NCBI GenBank assembly: GCA_027186245.1
Contig: CP114498.1
Coordinates: 4,285,501 to 4,349,500, forward strand
DNA length: 64,000 nucleotides
Direction: 5' to 3'
DNA from: Coriaria nepalensis
Taxonomy: Eukaryota > Streptophyta > Magnoliopsida > Cucurbitales > Coriariaceae
In this document: in pieces, positions 1-11,269 of the stretch
Position numbering within the stretch: the first letter of the stretch is position 1
Layout: every line of letters begins with the position of its first letter
The notes under the pieces: generated by a model
The model's database searches: none
Told to the model about the DNA's origin: nothing
What the model saw: the letters and a program-made list of their open reading frames with translations, nothing else
Position numbers and translations under genes: made by a program

Positions 1-1263
1 TAACAAAGCAGATCAAATTATACGGTTCCTCTTTTACTTCTCTGTTCCAGAATAGGGAGAGATCTATAAGTACTGTTGAAGATGACTAAAGAAGCTCGAA
101 AATAGCCAAAAGTAATGATGGTTTTACAACATCAAAGGGGATGCCTTTTCTAGAACAATAGCAACAGCAAATGCTCTGTTTACTACTTGTTGATGTTGTC
201 TGCAGGTTTCCCCTCCCAAAAACTAAAGCTGCTAGAAAAGAATTCAACCTCTCTCTTAGATGCAAAGATAAACGTACACTACTTATTTGTGTATCAGATG
301 ATCAAGATGACTTGAATGAGGAGGATAAGCCTCAAGAGCAAACTGATATACTCACAGAGATAGTGAAAACGAAAACACACAGGAGGAAATCTTTGCACGT
401 TCTCACATCAGCTTACATGAATTAGTTGGTGATCAATCCCTTAAAACACTAAGAGTAATTGGACATATTGCTGCAAACCCCTTCAGAGCTCATAAGAGTT
501 TCCTTGTTTCTATAAAATGCAGTAGAAGAGAAAATCCATTTCTTAAGACACTAGTATATTTCCAACATTTCACTAGGATTTCGAAAAAGATTTGATTAAA
601 CCAGGAGATCGGTTTGTTGGTTATATTGCTTGAGATAAGGATTTCAAGATCAATCACCATTTTCAGATTAGTCGAGGAAATTCATGAAATTAATATAAAT
701 TAAATCTCCATTTTCAATCATCATTTTCACTTATAAGGTCATCTTCAGTTCTTCTCAAAACAGAAAAATCTTCAAGAAGATTCAAAACAGGGAAATAAAT
801 AAATATTCATCTCTCAAACTCAAAATTAGATTTAGATCCAGTTAAAGCTCACGAAACTTCAATTCATCTCAAACACTACAAAATTAGGGATTCAGATAGC
901 AAGTAAAAGAGCCGCATGCATTTACTAGAAATTAGGTAGAAGGTAATACCTGAAATTTTCAGCTTTTTCAATGGATCTGGGACCAAGCTAGGGCACGAAA
1001 TACTCTTTTTTGTTGGACTGGAATGAGATGGCGAAGATCAAATGAACACTTAGGAGCTTGAAGTCTTGAATGGTGGGACAAACTTAAAGAAATCGTATGA
1101 ACGGTGGAAAACCAAAAATCGGCTAAACCGAAACCAAAAACCAACCGGGTCCATCCGGTCGGGTGTATCGAGTTGGATATACATGTCGGATGCCTCAGTG
1201 GAGTAAGATTCAGTTTCGGTTTTATCTAGTCGGGTCGGCTTTTGGTTATTATGTGCACTCCTA
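1..1263. other. Unassigned left edge with one small ORF
   Basis: No recognisable gene. An 84-codon ATG-initiated ORF lies at 171-425 (+). Its product is polar, with an acidic stretch (SDDQDDLNEEDK), and matches no family I know, so it may be chance. The stretch 1085-1260 is rich in CCGAAACC / CCGGTCGGG-like words of a kind common in plant transposon ends. The BOR-like duplicate starts abruptly near 1264. Confidence 0.3.
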
Positions 1264-3618
1264 ATTTTTTGTAGGGTATGTGTTTGGACTTCATTCCTGT
1301 TGTTCTTAATGGCTATCTTAGGAGCCTGCTCCATCATCAATAGGTTCACACGTGTGGCGGGAGAATTGTTTGGTTCGCTTATCCCCATGCTTTTCATGCA
1401 ACAAGCTGTCAAAGTAAAATTGTTGATTAAGAACTTTTAGTTTTTCCTTCATTTTGAGATTTATATTTTTTGAATTATTAATTTTGTGATTCTATATGAA
1501 TTTTTGTAGGGAGTTTGTTGATGAATTTCGCGTACCCCAAAGAGAGAACACAACATGAACAGAATTCATACCATCTTGGAGATTTGCAAGTGGCATGTTT
1601 GCTTTGGTTCTGGTCTTTTGCTTACATTAAAGAGTAGGAAAGTAAGGTACGCGCAAATAATTAATATATATTATCTTAACTCAAGTTTTTCCCGAGAAAA
1701 ATCATATGATGAAATAAGAACATGTAAAAACAAAAATGATTTTAACTTTTCCGATCATCTTTCCGCTTTTGACGTCTAGTCTACACTTCTCATGCTAATT
1801 TAGATCCGTACAATATTTTTTTCAATAAAACGTAAGGTGACATCCCGTAATTTCCACCTGATTATTCTAATGATGACTAAAAGGAGTTGAACTTGATTTT
1901 CAAGTATTATAAGGAATAGTAGGTCAAATGAGACCGTGAGTAGTGAGTTGGCCCAAACTCATTATTGTGTGTGCTATAATCGAGTTATATATACAAAATG
2001 TCCAAATTAGTTGTTAGAAAAAAATAATAAAAAATCTTATCGATTTGTGACAGGTTGGATAAGAAGCTTCGTAGCGGACTATGGGGTGTCTCTTATGGTT
2101 CTAGTATGGACAGCTGTTTCCTACATACATACCATCATCAAGCGTTCCACATGGGATCCCACGCCGCCTTTTTAGCCCTCATCCATGGTCTCCTGGTGCT
2201 TATGAGAATTGGACGTTCGTTAAGGTAAGTTATAATAATAAGAGAGTTGTGAATGATTATAGATTAAGTTAGTCTATCGGTAAAGTCGGCTCTTAATTGA
2301 TTTAAGGCTTTAAATGAAAATTAAAATTTAAGGCTCTCGTGTATTAGATGAATATTTATTTAATAATTCAATTTTGATTCTATAATTCTTACTATACTCA
2401 TGATTTTAAAATATCATCAAGTTAATACCAAATTAACAACAAAATTTTATTAAAAAATGAAATAAAATTAATTCAACATACATAATTATATTATTGTGAT
2501 AAAAAATAAATTCACTAATTTTTTTCTTAAATATTATTCTAGAATTAGAATGGGAACGAGAAGGAAATTCAAAATGGCCCTGTTCATGTTCCCATTCCCA
2601 GTCCTCAATATTGGGAACAAGAATAAGATGAGACTGACGCTTTGATTTCTGATTAATATCGAGAATGTGAATAGTATGTGACTGGGATTTCTATTAGGAA
2701 TACAAAAATACACACCCCTATATTCTCATGATATAAATTTATTTTTATATATATAATTAATATGCTCTTTTTACCAGTTTAAAATAAAAATCAAAATAAC
2801 ATTATTTAAAAATAACAATGACATTTAAAATTCTTAATTTTTTTCAAACTAAATAAAAATACAAATTTTAGTTATAATATGTTATAGGATAAATTTAGTA
2901 GGGGATTTCCTACCGATTTTCTAATTGAATTAGAGGAGAGTCGTTTGTCTATCAGTAAAAGTAATTCATATTATTTAAAATAATATCATTTTATGTAGTT
3001 TAAATGATGTGATATTTTTTAATTAATAAAGTAATTAAGTTTAATTTAGGACCAACTAAATAAGTCTAAGCCTTTAACTAAGAGCCCATTTGGAAGTAAT
3101 TAGAAGCAGTTAAATCTGCTTATTTTTATTAAAAAAAATAAGCAGATTCAGGTATTTGATAAATAAAAAAATTACTTAATACCTATTTTTAAAAAGATAA
3201 GTACTTTTTATACTTATTTTCATAAGTAATAAATTGATACTTATCAAAATAAGTATATTTTAATCATTGTGATTAATTTTTACTAATACAAATTTTTAAG
3301 TATATTTCTATTTATAAGTCACTTATCACTCATAAATAATAATTTTGTAAGCATCACCAAATTGGCTTTCAGTCATTGCTAAACTTATATTAACATTTGT
3401 ATGTAATTTATACCTATTTCGATCGCGTTTGTGGTTGTTGATTTATTGATTTGTTTTTCTGTCATTACAGGACATGACGAATGTTCCAATTCTATATATC
3501 AGAAGAGCCTTCATTCCTGCAACAATGATTGTGGTGCTTTACTATTTTGACCATAGTGTGGCATCCTAAGTCTCTCAACAAAAAGAGTTCAATTTGAGGA
3601 AGCCCTCTTCTTACCATT
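1264..3618 (+). pseudogene. Truncated BOR-type borate transporter duplicate (exons 4-7)
   Basis: This segment is collinear with 6610-9058 of the intact BOR1 gene downstream, introns included. Exon equivalents are 1275-1413, about 1510-1650, 2054-2224 and 3471-3618, corresponding to BOR1 exons 4, 5, 6 and 7. Exons 1-3 and 8-12 are absent. Exon 5 has an extra T after its second codon (1510-1521), which frameshifts to an immediate stop, and it has lost its last bases. Exon 6 carries a four-base insertion. Exon 7 has a stop where BOR1 reads Ser-Gln. Exon 4 has Leu-to-Ser and Ala-to-Pro changes. The copy stops inside exon 7, exactly where copia RNase H sequence begins. No functional transporter can be made. 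The shared introns indicate a DNA-level tandem duplication, not retroposition. Confidence 0.93.
3080..3370. mobile_element. hAT-like MITE in the pseudogene intron
   Basis: The ends read GAGCCCATTTGG on the left and CCAAATTGGCTTT on the right, imperfect inverted repeats of the type seen at plant hAT MITE ends. The interior is AT-rich with internal palindromes around TAAGCAGATT. The intact BOR1 intron 6 keeps only the right-hand end of this element, near 8770-8815. Length is about 290 bp and no coding capacity is seen. A target-site duplication could not be fixed by eye. Confidence 0.5.
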
Positions 3619-4030
3619 GGGGGATTCACTTATATCATGAAAATCGAAGAAACAATCCAATACTTCACGATCCTTTAGTGAATCAGAATGTCGAGCTATG
3701 TCTTCAATTACCCCTTAAGTAATATGGATTATTATAAGTCTATTTAAAGATCTCGTTATCAACATTTCCCAACCTCTTTTGATGCATTGTGATAATAAGG
3801 CAGTAATTTATATATCTACTAATTCTATATTAAATGAGAGAACAAAATACATAGATATAGATTATCATCTCATAGGAGACAAGATCTTAGCAAGAATTGT
3901 CAAAATTGTTCATCTTTGCACCAATGAACAACTTGCATACATATTTACAAAGGTGCTTGGATCCAAACAGTACAATTATTTATTATCCAAGCTAAATGTT
4001 TTAAACCTCTATAAGACATTAACTTGAGGG
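3619..4030 (+). mobile_element. Ty1/copia RNase H fragment (3' end of pol)
   Basis: Translation gives the copia RNase H end: the block around SKKQSNTSRSFSESECRAM near 3644-3700, then CDNKAV, ERTKYIDIDYH, and the terminal block QLAYIFTKVLG...YLLSKLNVLN up to the stop near 4026. An in-frame stop and a frameshift precede the CDNKAV block, so the piece is dead. A purine-rich GAGGGAGA at 4026-4033 sits where a polypurine tract belongs. The fragment abuts the truncated BOR exon 7 directly, with no integrase or reverse transcriptase upstream. Confidence 0.88.
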
Positions 4031-4033
4031 AGA

Positions 4034-4918
4034 TGTTACATATATAATTATTTAGTTGTATCAGTTTGTAATTAGTTGTTAAGTTCATGTAATCAGTTAT
4101 TGATAACTTTTCTATTTCACTAAGTCAAATAGATGATTTGTTTAGCTCACTACATATATAATAATTTAGGCAACAAAATGTACTAAAACTCTTATTCATC
4201 CCAACTAGAGTTGAAAGATGGATTCAACTAGATTTAATAATGTGGTATAAAAGTTAAACTGACTACGATTAGAATAATTTAAAAATCATTTACTTAATTT
4301 TCAACACTTAAGAGGAAGAGATCAGTTAAATAAATCCATATATAAAGGAACATCATCAGTATCAATTATGACGTTTTTGAGAGAAAAATGAAACGCTCAC
4401 GAATCATAAGAGTTTCGTACAGATTTATAAGACTGGTTGGACATCAGCTTGAGTTTTGATTCGAATTCAAGTTTTATGTATAATATTTTAAATTTATATA
4501 ATGATATTATGAGTTAAATCGCTGGTCTCGAAATTTATAATTTTTTTATCACAGGGAATTTCTTTTTAAAAAATCCCATACATAATTTATGATAGGATAT
4601 AATATGAAGCATTTTATTAATGATATTCAACTCATATCTCGACAAAAGAGCAATGTAATTATTAAAGATGAGGCGTAGCATAATCTTTCACAAGTTGTTG
4701 TCTACTAATAATAAATAGCTAATAATTGAACTAAGTTTGGTCCCCGAATATTCTATATTCTTAATTTTTATTTAGAGGTAGTTTAACTATAGTTAGTTTC
4801 CTCCTTAACTACTGTAGTTAACTCTAGTGATTGTATATTTAAAGCTGTAACCTTGTTGATTAATAATTAATCCAAGAAGAGTTTTTTTTTTTTTTTTTTT
4901 GTCACAAGAAGGATCACA
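4034..4918 (+). mobile_element. Putative copia LTR and flanking sequence
   Basis: TGTTACA at 4034 follows directly on the polypurine-like tract of the RNase H fragment, as the start of a 3' LTR should. A promoter-like stretch (TGTATATTTAAAGCTGTAACC, near 4835-4856) and a T20 run near 4881 follow. No clear matching CA end or second LTR copy was found, so the right boundary is a guess. No gene is seen here. Confidence 0.4.
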
Positions 4919-5019
4919 AAAGAGAGTCTTGTTACAGGTTGATTGGATTTCCAGCCAATTTTAAATTTACAAAGAATAAACAGTCATATAAATCTAATTC
5001 TGTTCACTGTGTTTAAAAT

Positions 5020-5307
5020 TTGATGGGTGAAAAATCTGATCAGACTCAATTAATGGATAATCAGGATAAGCAATCTATTCAGCAATCTTCTTCGCAAACT
5101 CAGCAGTTCTTTACTCCAAATCAGTACCAGATGATCATCAATATGCTGAATAAAGACATAGCTCTAGTTACACGAACCCAAACAATGGCAAATTTGGCAA
5201 GGATACCTTTTAGTCAACTCAGCCTATACGCAAATGAAAATTGCTGGATCTTAGACACAGGGAAACTAATCACAACTCATTTTTTTGCTAATATAATCAA
5301 TCCTTAA
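5020..5307 (+). mobile_element. Copia gag-protease fragment with internal deletion
   Basis: The 95-codon reading frame contains the gag-like stretch FTPNQYQMIINMLNK and, after a short MANLA segment, CWILDTGK, which matches the copia aspartic-protease motif W(I/L)LDTGA. The zinc knuckle usually found between them is missing, so the piece is internally deleted. It lies downstream of RNase H and the LTR-like segment, the reverse of normal gag-pol order. It may belong to a second element or to a rearranged one. Confidence 0.6.
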
Positions 5308-5796
5308 TCATGTTGAAAATGATGATCATTAGCCCCGGTAAAAAAATATATTTATACTTAATACATGATCATATTGAGCATCTTCTTAAAGGTGCATTCG
5401 AATCATTTATTTATAATTTATTTATCCCCAAAAGCAGGAAATCAAATCGAATGCTTCATTAGATCAGTATACACAACTAGGTAAACTATATACTTTAAAA
5501 GCACACAATTCTTTCTGTTGACTTGAGCTAGCGTGCATAAATGGCAAATGCTAAATGGGTGGCGCACAAAGGCTGAAATAGTTAGAGATGCAGACGATCC
5601 ATACTCATGACCCTACAGAAGCCAAAATGGACAGTACTGATCAGTTGAGGTTCACTTTCTCAGTCCTTCTTACCCGCATTCTTGTCGGTATCAAATCAAA
5701 GTCTACCTTTCTTGAGCTTTTATATAGTTCCGTTTTGCATACTTATTTCTATATACACGTATATTATTTATCTTCTTTCTCATTGCCTTTAGCATC
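5308..5796 (+). promoter_or_regulatory. BOR1 upstream region with probable TATA box
   Basis: This is non-coding sequence upstream of BOR1. A TATA-like TTTATATAG at 5719-5727 would place transcription start near 5755 and give a leader of roughly 130 nt. The leader is pyrimidine-rich. An ATG-initiated reading frame at 5588-6046 crosses the region but is out of frame with BOR1 and looks like no protein family. The TATA and start-site assignments are inference. Confidence 0.4.
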
Positions 5797-5808
5797 ATGC
5801 TCTTGTAA
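5797..5808 (+). promoter_or_regulatory. Minimal uORF (ATG CTC TTG TAA) in BOR1 leader
   Basis: A three-codon uORF ends 78 nt before the BOR1 start codon. If transcription starts near the TATA-predicted site, this is the only upstream AUG in the leader. Arabidopsis BOR1 is known to be translationally repressed under high boron through uORFs, so a short uORF here fits that regulation. Transcript data are needed to show that it lies in the mRNA. Confidence 0.45.
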
Positions 5809-5886
5809 CCATTCTCCTTCTTCATTCCAATTAAAATTGGATCCTGTTCTCTACAATAAGTTTATTAAACAAGAAGCTGTTTCGCC

Positions 5887-8800
5887 ATGGAAGAGTCGTT
5901 TGTACCTTTTCGTGGAATCAAGAATGATCTCAAAGGTAGATTATTGTGCTACAAGCAAGATTGGACCAGTGGCCTCCAAGCCGGCTTCCGGTATATACAT
6001 ATGCATATATATATATATATATAAAGTCGTTCTTGATCATATATAATTAAATTCTTATTTGTTTCAAAAGAATTTTTCGCTTGATCATATTAATATATAT
6101 AGGATCTTGGCTCCGACTACATATATATTTTTCGCTTCTGCGATTCCGGTGATATCATTTGGTGAACAATTGGAGCGAAATACAGGTAGTTAATGATGAT
6201 ATAATTTGTATATATGAAATTTGTGCTTCAAGTGTTGAATTGATATGACGGTTGTCGGAACGTACCTAGATGGAGTTTTGACGGCAGTTCAAACATTAGC
6301 ATCTACGGCATTTTGTGGAATCATACACTCAATAATAGGAGGTCAACCTTTGCTAATCTTAGGAGTTGCAGAACCCACCGTTATTATGTACACATTCATG
6401 TTCAATTTTGCTAAAGAGCGAGCCCAATTAGGCCGGAATCTATTTCTAGCTTGGACTGGATGGTGAGTAACGATTGTGATAATTTTGTTTCTCACTTATT
6501 TTCTCAAGAAACAAACAAACAAACAAATTTGTAAAGTCTCCTCTCCTTAAGTATTTAAGTCTGTCATCTTTTAATTCAATCTCTCATTTAATTTTAAATT
6601 TTAAATATTTATTTATTTTTTGTAGGGTATGTGTTTGGACTTCATTCCTGTTGTTCTTAATGGCTATCTTAGGAGCCTGCTCCATCATCAATAGGTTCAC
6701 ACGTGTGGCGGGAGAATTGTTTGGTTTGCTTATCGCCATGCTTTTCATGCAACAAGCTATCAAAGTAAAATTGTTGATTAATAACTTTTAGTTTTTCCTT
6801 CATTTTGAGATTTTTATTTTTTTTGAAATATTAATTTTGTGATTCTATATGAATTTTTGTAGGGAGTTGTTGATGAATTTCGCATACCTCAAAGAGAGAA
6901 CACAACATTAATACAATTCATACCATCTTGGAGATTTGCAAATGGCATGTTTGCTTTGGTTCTATCTTTTGGTCTTTTGCTTACAGCTTTAAAGAGTAGG
7001 AAAGCAAGGTCGTGGCGATATGGATCTGGTACGTGCAAATAACTAAATATATATTATCTTAACTCAAGTTTTTTCAATCTCTTGGAAACATGCATTTAAA
7101 ATAAAATTGAATCAAGATTCTCTAAAGTAATCTTAAATATTACGTTATTATAATTAATACGAATAATATGTATATATCTAATTCATCTAAAAATAATTTG
7201 TAACTAAATAAAATAGACAATTTTTGTACATGGTGGAAATTTTAGGTCAAAATATTAAATTTTAAAAAATTACGGATAAATAAAATAATATTTCTTTTGG
7301 CTTGCTTCCGTCGAGAACGTATGTGATTAATTTTTATTGGATTAAATTAACGTTACTTAAATAATTGATTTATATTAGATTAATCCATAATTCTTAATCA
7401 AAATAAGTCCATTACAAAATTTATCAAATATATATGCACTTAAGAAAAAAAAATCATATGATAAAAGATAAGAACATGTAAAAAATAAAAAAAAAATAAA
7501 AATCATTTTAACTTTTCCGATCATCTTGACGTCTAGTCTACACTTCTCATGCTAATTTAGATTCGTACAATATTGTTTTCAATAAAACGTAAGGTGACAT
7601 CACCTAATTGGTACCTGATTATTCTAATGACTAAAAAGGAGTTGAACTTCATTTTCAAGTATTATAAGGAAAAGTAGGTCAAATGAGACCGTGAGTAGTG
7701 AGTTGGCCCAAACTCATTATTGTGTACTATAATCGAGTTATATATACAAAATGTCCAAATTAGTTGTTAGAAAAATAAAAAATAAAAAATTAGTTATCGA
7801 TTTGTGACAGGTTGGCTAAGAAGCTTCGTAGCGGACTATGGGGTGCCTCTTATGGTTCTAGTATGGACAGCTGTTTCCTACATACCATCATCAAGCGTTC
7901 CGAATGGGATCCCACGCCGCCTTTTTAGCCCTAATCCATGGTCTCCTGGTGCTTATGAGAATTGGACCGTCGTTAAGGTAAGTTATAATAATAAGAGAGA
8001 TCAGAATGATTTTAGATTAAGTTAGTCGATATATCGGTAAAGTCGGCTCTTAATCGATTAAGGCTTTAAATGAAATTAAAATTTAAGATTCCGGTGAATA
8101 TTTTTTTCATCCGAGGTGAGATTATTTTTATTTTTATTTTTATTATTCTATTGTCGATATTAAAAATAAAAATAAAATTTTTATTCTCGACTTGATATTT
8201 GCATTATAGGACCGGGATTAGGAACATGACCAATACCGGATCGGTATTCCTAATTAAAATTTATTTTATTTCTTAAAATAAATTATTAATTATTTTATTT
8301 ATATAATAATCCAATTTTAAGTTTATAATTCTTACAATACTTACTGTTTTAAAAAATCATCAAGTTAATTACAACAAAAGTTTATTAAAAAATCATAAGT
8401 AAAATTAATTCAACATACATAATTATATTATTCTTAACAAAAATAAATTTATTAATTTTTTTTCTTAGATATTATTCTGGAATTGGAATGGGAATGAGAA
8501 AGGAACTAAAAGTGGTATTATTCCTATTCCCTTCCCGATCCTAATATTAGGAACAAGAATAAGATGAGACTGACGCTTTGATTTCATATTAATATTGAGA
8601 ATATGAACAGTATGTGATCGGGATTCCCATTAGAAATGAGAAAAATATACACCCTTTATACTCTCGTAATAAACTTATTTTTATATATATAATTAATATG
8701 CTCTCTTTACCGGTTTAAAATAGAAATAAAAATAATATTATTTAAAAATATCAATGACATTTAAAAATCTTAAATAATAATTTTGTAAGCATCACCAAAG

Positions 8801-10809
8801 TGGCTTTAAGTCATTACTAAACTTATATTAACATTTGTATATAATTTATACCTATTTCGATCGCGTTTGTGGTGGTTGATTTATTGATTTGTTTTTCTGT
8901 CATTACAGGACATGACGAATGTTCCAATTCTATATATCATAGGAGCCTTCATTCCTGCAACAATGATTGCGGTGCTTTACTATTTTGACCATAGTGTGGC
9001 ATCTCAACTTTCTCAACAAAAGGAGTTCAATTTGAGGAAGCCATCTTCTTACCATTACGACTTGCTTCTCTTGGGATTTTTGGTATAAAAGAGATCAGCC
9101 TTCCTTTTTCAAACATGATTACATATTTTAAAGGGTATTTCTTTAACTTTTGTTACCATTGATTTTTAGACCTTAATATGTGGGCTTATTGGAATCCCTC
9201 CTTCTAATGGAGTCATCCCACAATCTCCGATGCATACCAAGTGCCTTGCAACTCTCAAGCACCAGGTAGATTAATGGTACTTAAATTCTACTACAGAATA
9301 TACTTAAGTACTTGTAGTGATCACTCACTTAGTTGGTTGATTGAATTTTCTCTCCTTATCAATTTATCTTGAGTGCTGCAGTTGCTCCGGAATAAACTTG
9401 TAATGGCGGCACGAAAAAGTATTAGAAAGAATGCAAGCTTGGGGCAAGTATATAGAAATATGCAAGAAGCTTATCACCAAATGCAAACCCCTTTGATATT
9501 CCAACAGCCCTCAGCTCCAGTATGTTTTATTTTTCTACATATGATCTTATGTTTTAATTTAATTTATCCTGATAAATTGTGCACGATCATTGTTTTTTTC
9601 TCTTTTTGTAATATCATTATTTGTTCAAGATGATTATATGGGGAATTTGTTAAATAGGGGCTAAAGGAACTGAAAGAATCAACAATAGAGGCAGCTTCAA
9701 GAATGGGGAACATAAATGCGCCGGTTGATGAGACAGTGTTTGATGTAGAGAAAGAAATAGACGATCTGTTACCAGTGGAGGTGAAGGAACAAAGGGTTAG
9801 TAACTTGCTCCAAGCAACAATGGTGGGAGGATGTTTAGCAGCCATGCCTTTTCTCAAGAAGATCCCAACTTCTGTTCTCTGGGGCTACTTTGCCTACATG
9901 GCTATTGAAAGTTTGCCTGGTAATCAGTTTTGGGAAAGGATTCTGTTGCTTTTCACTGCCCCAAGCAGGAGATACAAGTATGCCTTTCCAACTCAACTTT
10001 AATATTTTAGGGTCAATTTTTATTTTACTTTTTTTTTATTTTTTATATTTTATATTTTAATTTTTGATAGAGTGCTTGAAGATTACCATGCGACATTTGT
10101 GGAAACAGTGCCATTCAAGATAATTGCAACATTCACCCTTTTCCAAACAACATATTTGCTAATATGTTTTGGGCTCACTTGGGTTCCAATTGCCGGGGTC
10201 ATGTTTCCTCTAATGATCATGCTTTTAGTTCCAGTTAGACAATACCTCATGCCCAAGTTTTTTAAAGGGGCACATCTCCAAGACTTGGATGCTGCTGAAT
10301 ATGAAGAGGCACCGGCCTTACCATTCAATCTTGCAACGGTAACTTTCGCCTTCTCTCCACCTACATGTCTTCATAAAATTATAGGTATTAGGAATTGTCA
10401 ACATGATCGACGGACAACAATATCGATCATTACGTTTTCCAAGTCTAAGAAATGGAGGCAAAAGTTAGTGTACTTTCCGGTTCAAAGTCATCTTTTAACA
10501 GCTTAAACATTTTCGAACTACTTGCAGGAGGCTGAATTGGGAGCTACAGCCTCGTTTGGAGGGGATGGAGAAATACTAGATGAAGTTATAACAAGAAGTA
10601 GAGGGGAGTTTAGACATGTTAATAGTCCTAAAGTCACAAGCTCAACAGCAACAACAACATCATATGACCATCGCCACAAAAGCTTTGAGAGCCCTCATTC
10701 TTCTACATATAGTCCTCGTATGAGTGAGCTAAGAGGAGAACAAAGTCCTAGAAGTCCTGGAGATTCGATCAAGCCTAGTTTGGGTAAGAGTCCTCTTAAT
10801 TCGGCATAA
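5887..10809 (+). CDS. BOR1: BOR1-type borate efflux transporter
   Basis: Plant borate exporter of the anion-exchanger-like (HCO3- transporter/SLC4) family. It moves borate out of cells for xylem loading at the plasma membrane. Exons: 5887-5990, 6103-6185, 6270-6462, 6626-6764, 6863-7028, 7811-7977, 8909-9082, 9170-9265, 9382-9519, 9658-9977, 10071-10338, 10528-10809. All introns are GT-AG and phase is kept to give 709 aa, close to the family length of about 700. Visible hallmarks are [18 protein letters not shown] at the N-terminus, [53 protein letters not shown], and the tyrosine-rich [12 protein letters not shown] (about residues 329-338), matching the loop that carries trafficking tyrosines in Arabidopsis BOR1. 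[18 protein letters not shown] precedes a long polar Ser/Pro-rich tail containing [13 protein letters not shown]. The tail resembles BOR1 more than the high-boron-tolerance BOR4 type. A broken partial duplicate lies just upstream. Confidence 0.96.
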
Positions 10810-11265
10810 ATTAAGTAAAATGAAAAGAATAGTAGATTGACTCTGTAAATTTTTGTTTTTCCTTTGATAATTAGTTATAAATTTCCTAATAATTTAATAA
10901 TCACTTTTGTTGTTGTTTTGCATTTCATCATTAGTGTATAGATGGCTGCTTTCTTTGATCAATTTCTTGTAAGTCGTAACAATTGCAATATAGCTTTGAT
11001 TTAAGGGATTCAGTTGTTAGCCTCGTAATCAGTTTTTCTTTCTTTTGCTATACATGTTGTAAGACAATCAAGTTTAATATAGTGTGAGATTTTCTGCATT
11101 CTTCACTTCCTCTGTTTTTCAGCTTTACAAGCTTTTTATTGTTCAAATTCTAACGGAGGTGTGTCTGAAAAACCTGAATTGTTTGTCGTCTTTCTACCCA
11201 TTACTTTGTTTGTTGTTGGTATCTCTCCACAACGGCTCTTTCCCACGTTATTGCATGACTAGTGT
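10810..11265 (+). other. BOR1 3' flank, no gene seen
   Basis: AT-rich sequence after the BOR1 stop, which should include the 3' UTR (several T-rich stretches between 10840 and 11000). No coding or RNA feature is recognisable before the copia remnant begins near 11270. Confidence 0.4.
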
Positions 11266-11269
11266 TGTC

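Noticed and set aside
5588..6046. 152-codon frame covering the BOR1 start
   Set aside because: It is out of frame with BOR1 exon 1, runs into intron 1 and ends in a TA repeat. Composition and sequence match no family.
9564..10328. Minus-strand frames opposite BOR1 exons 10 and 11
   Set aside because: They are antisense shadows of clearly coding exons.
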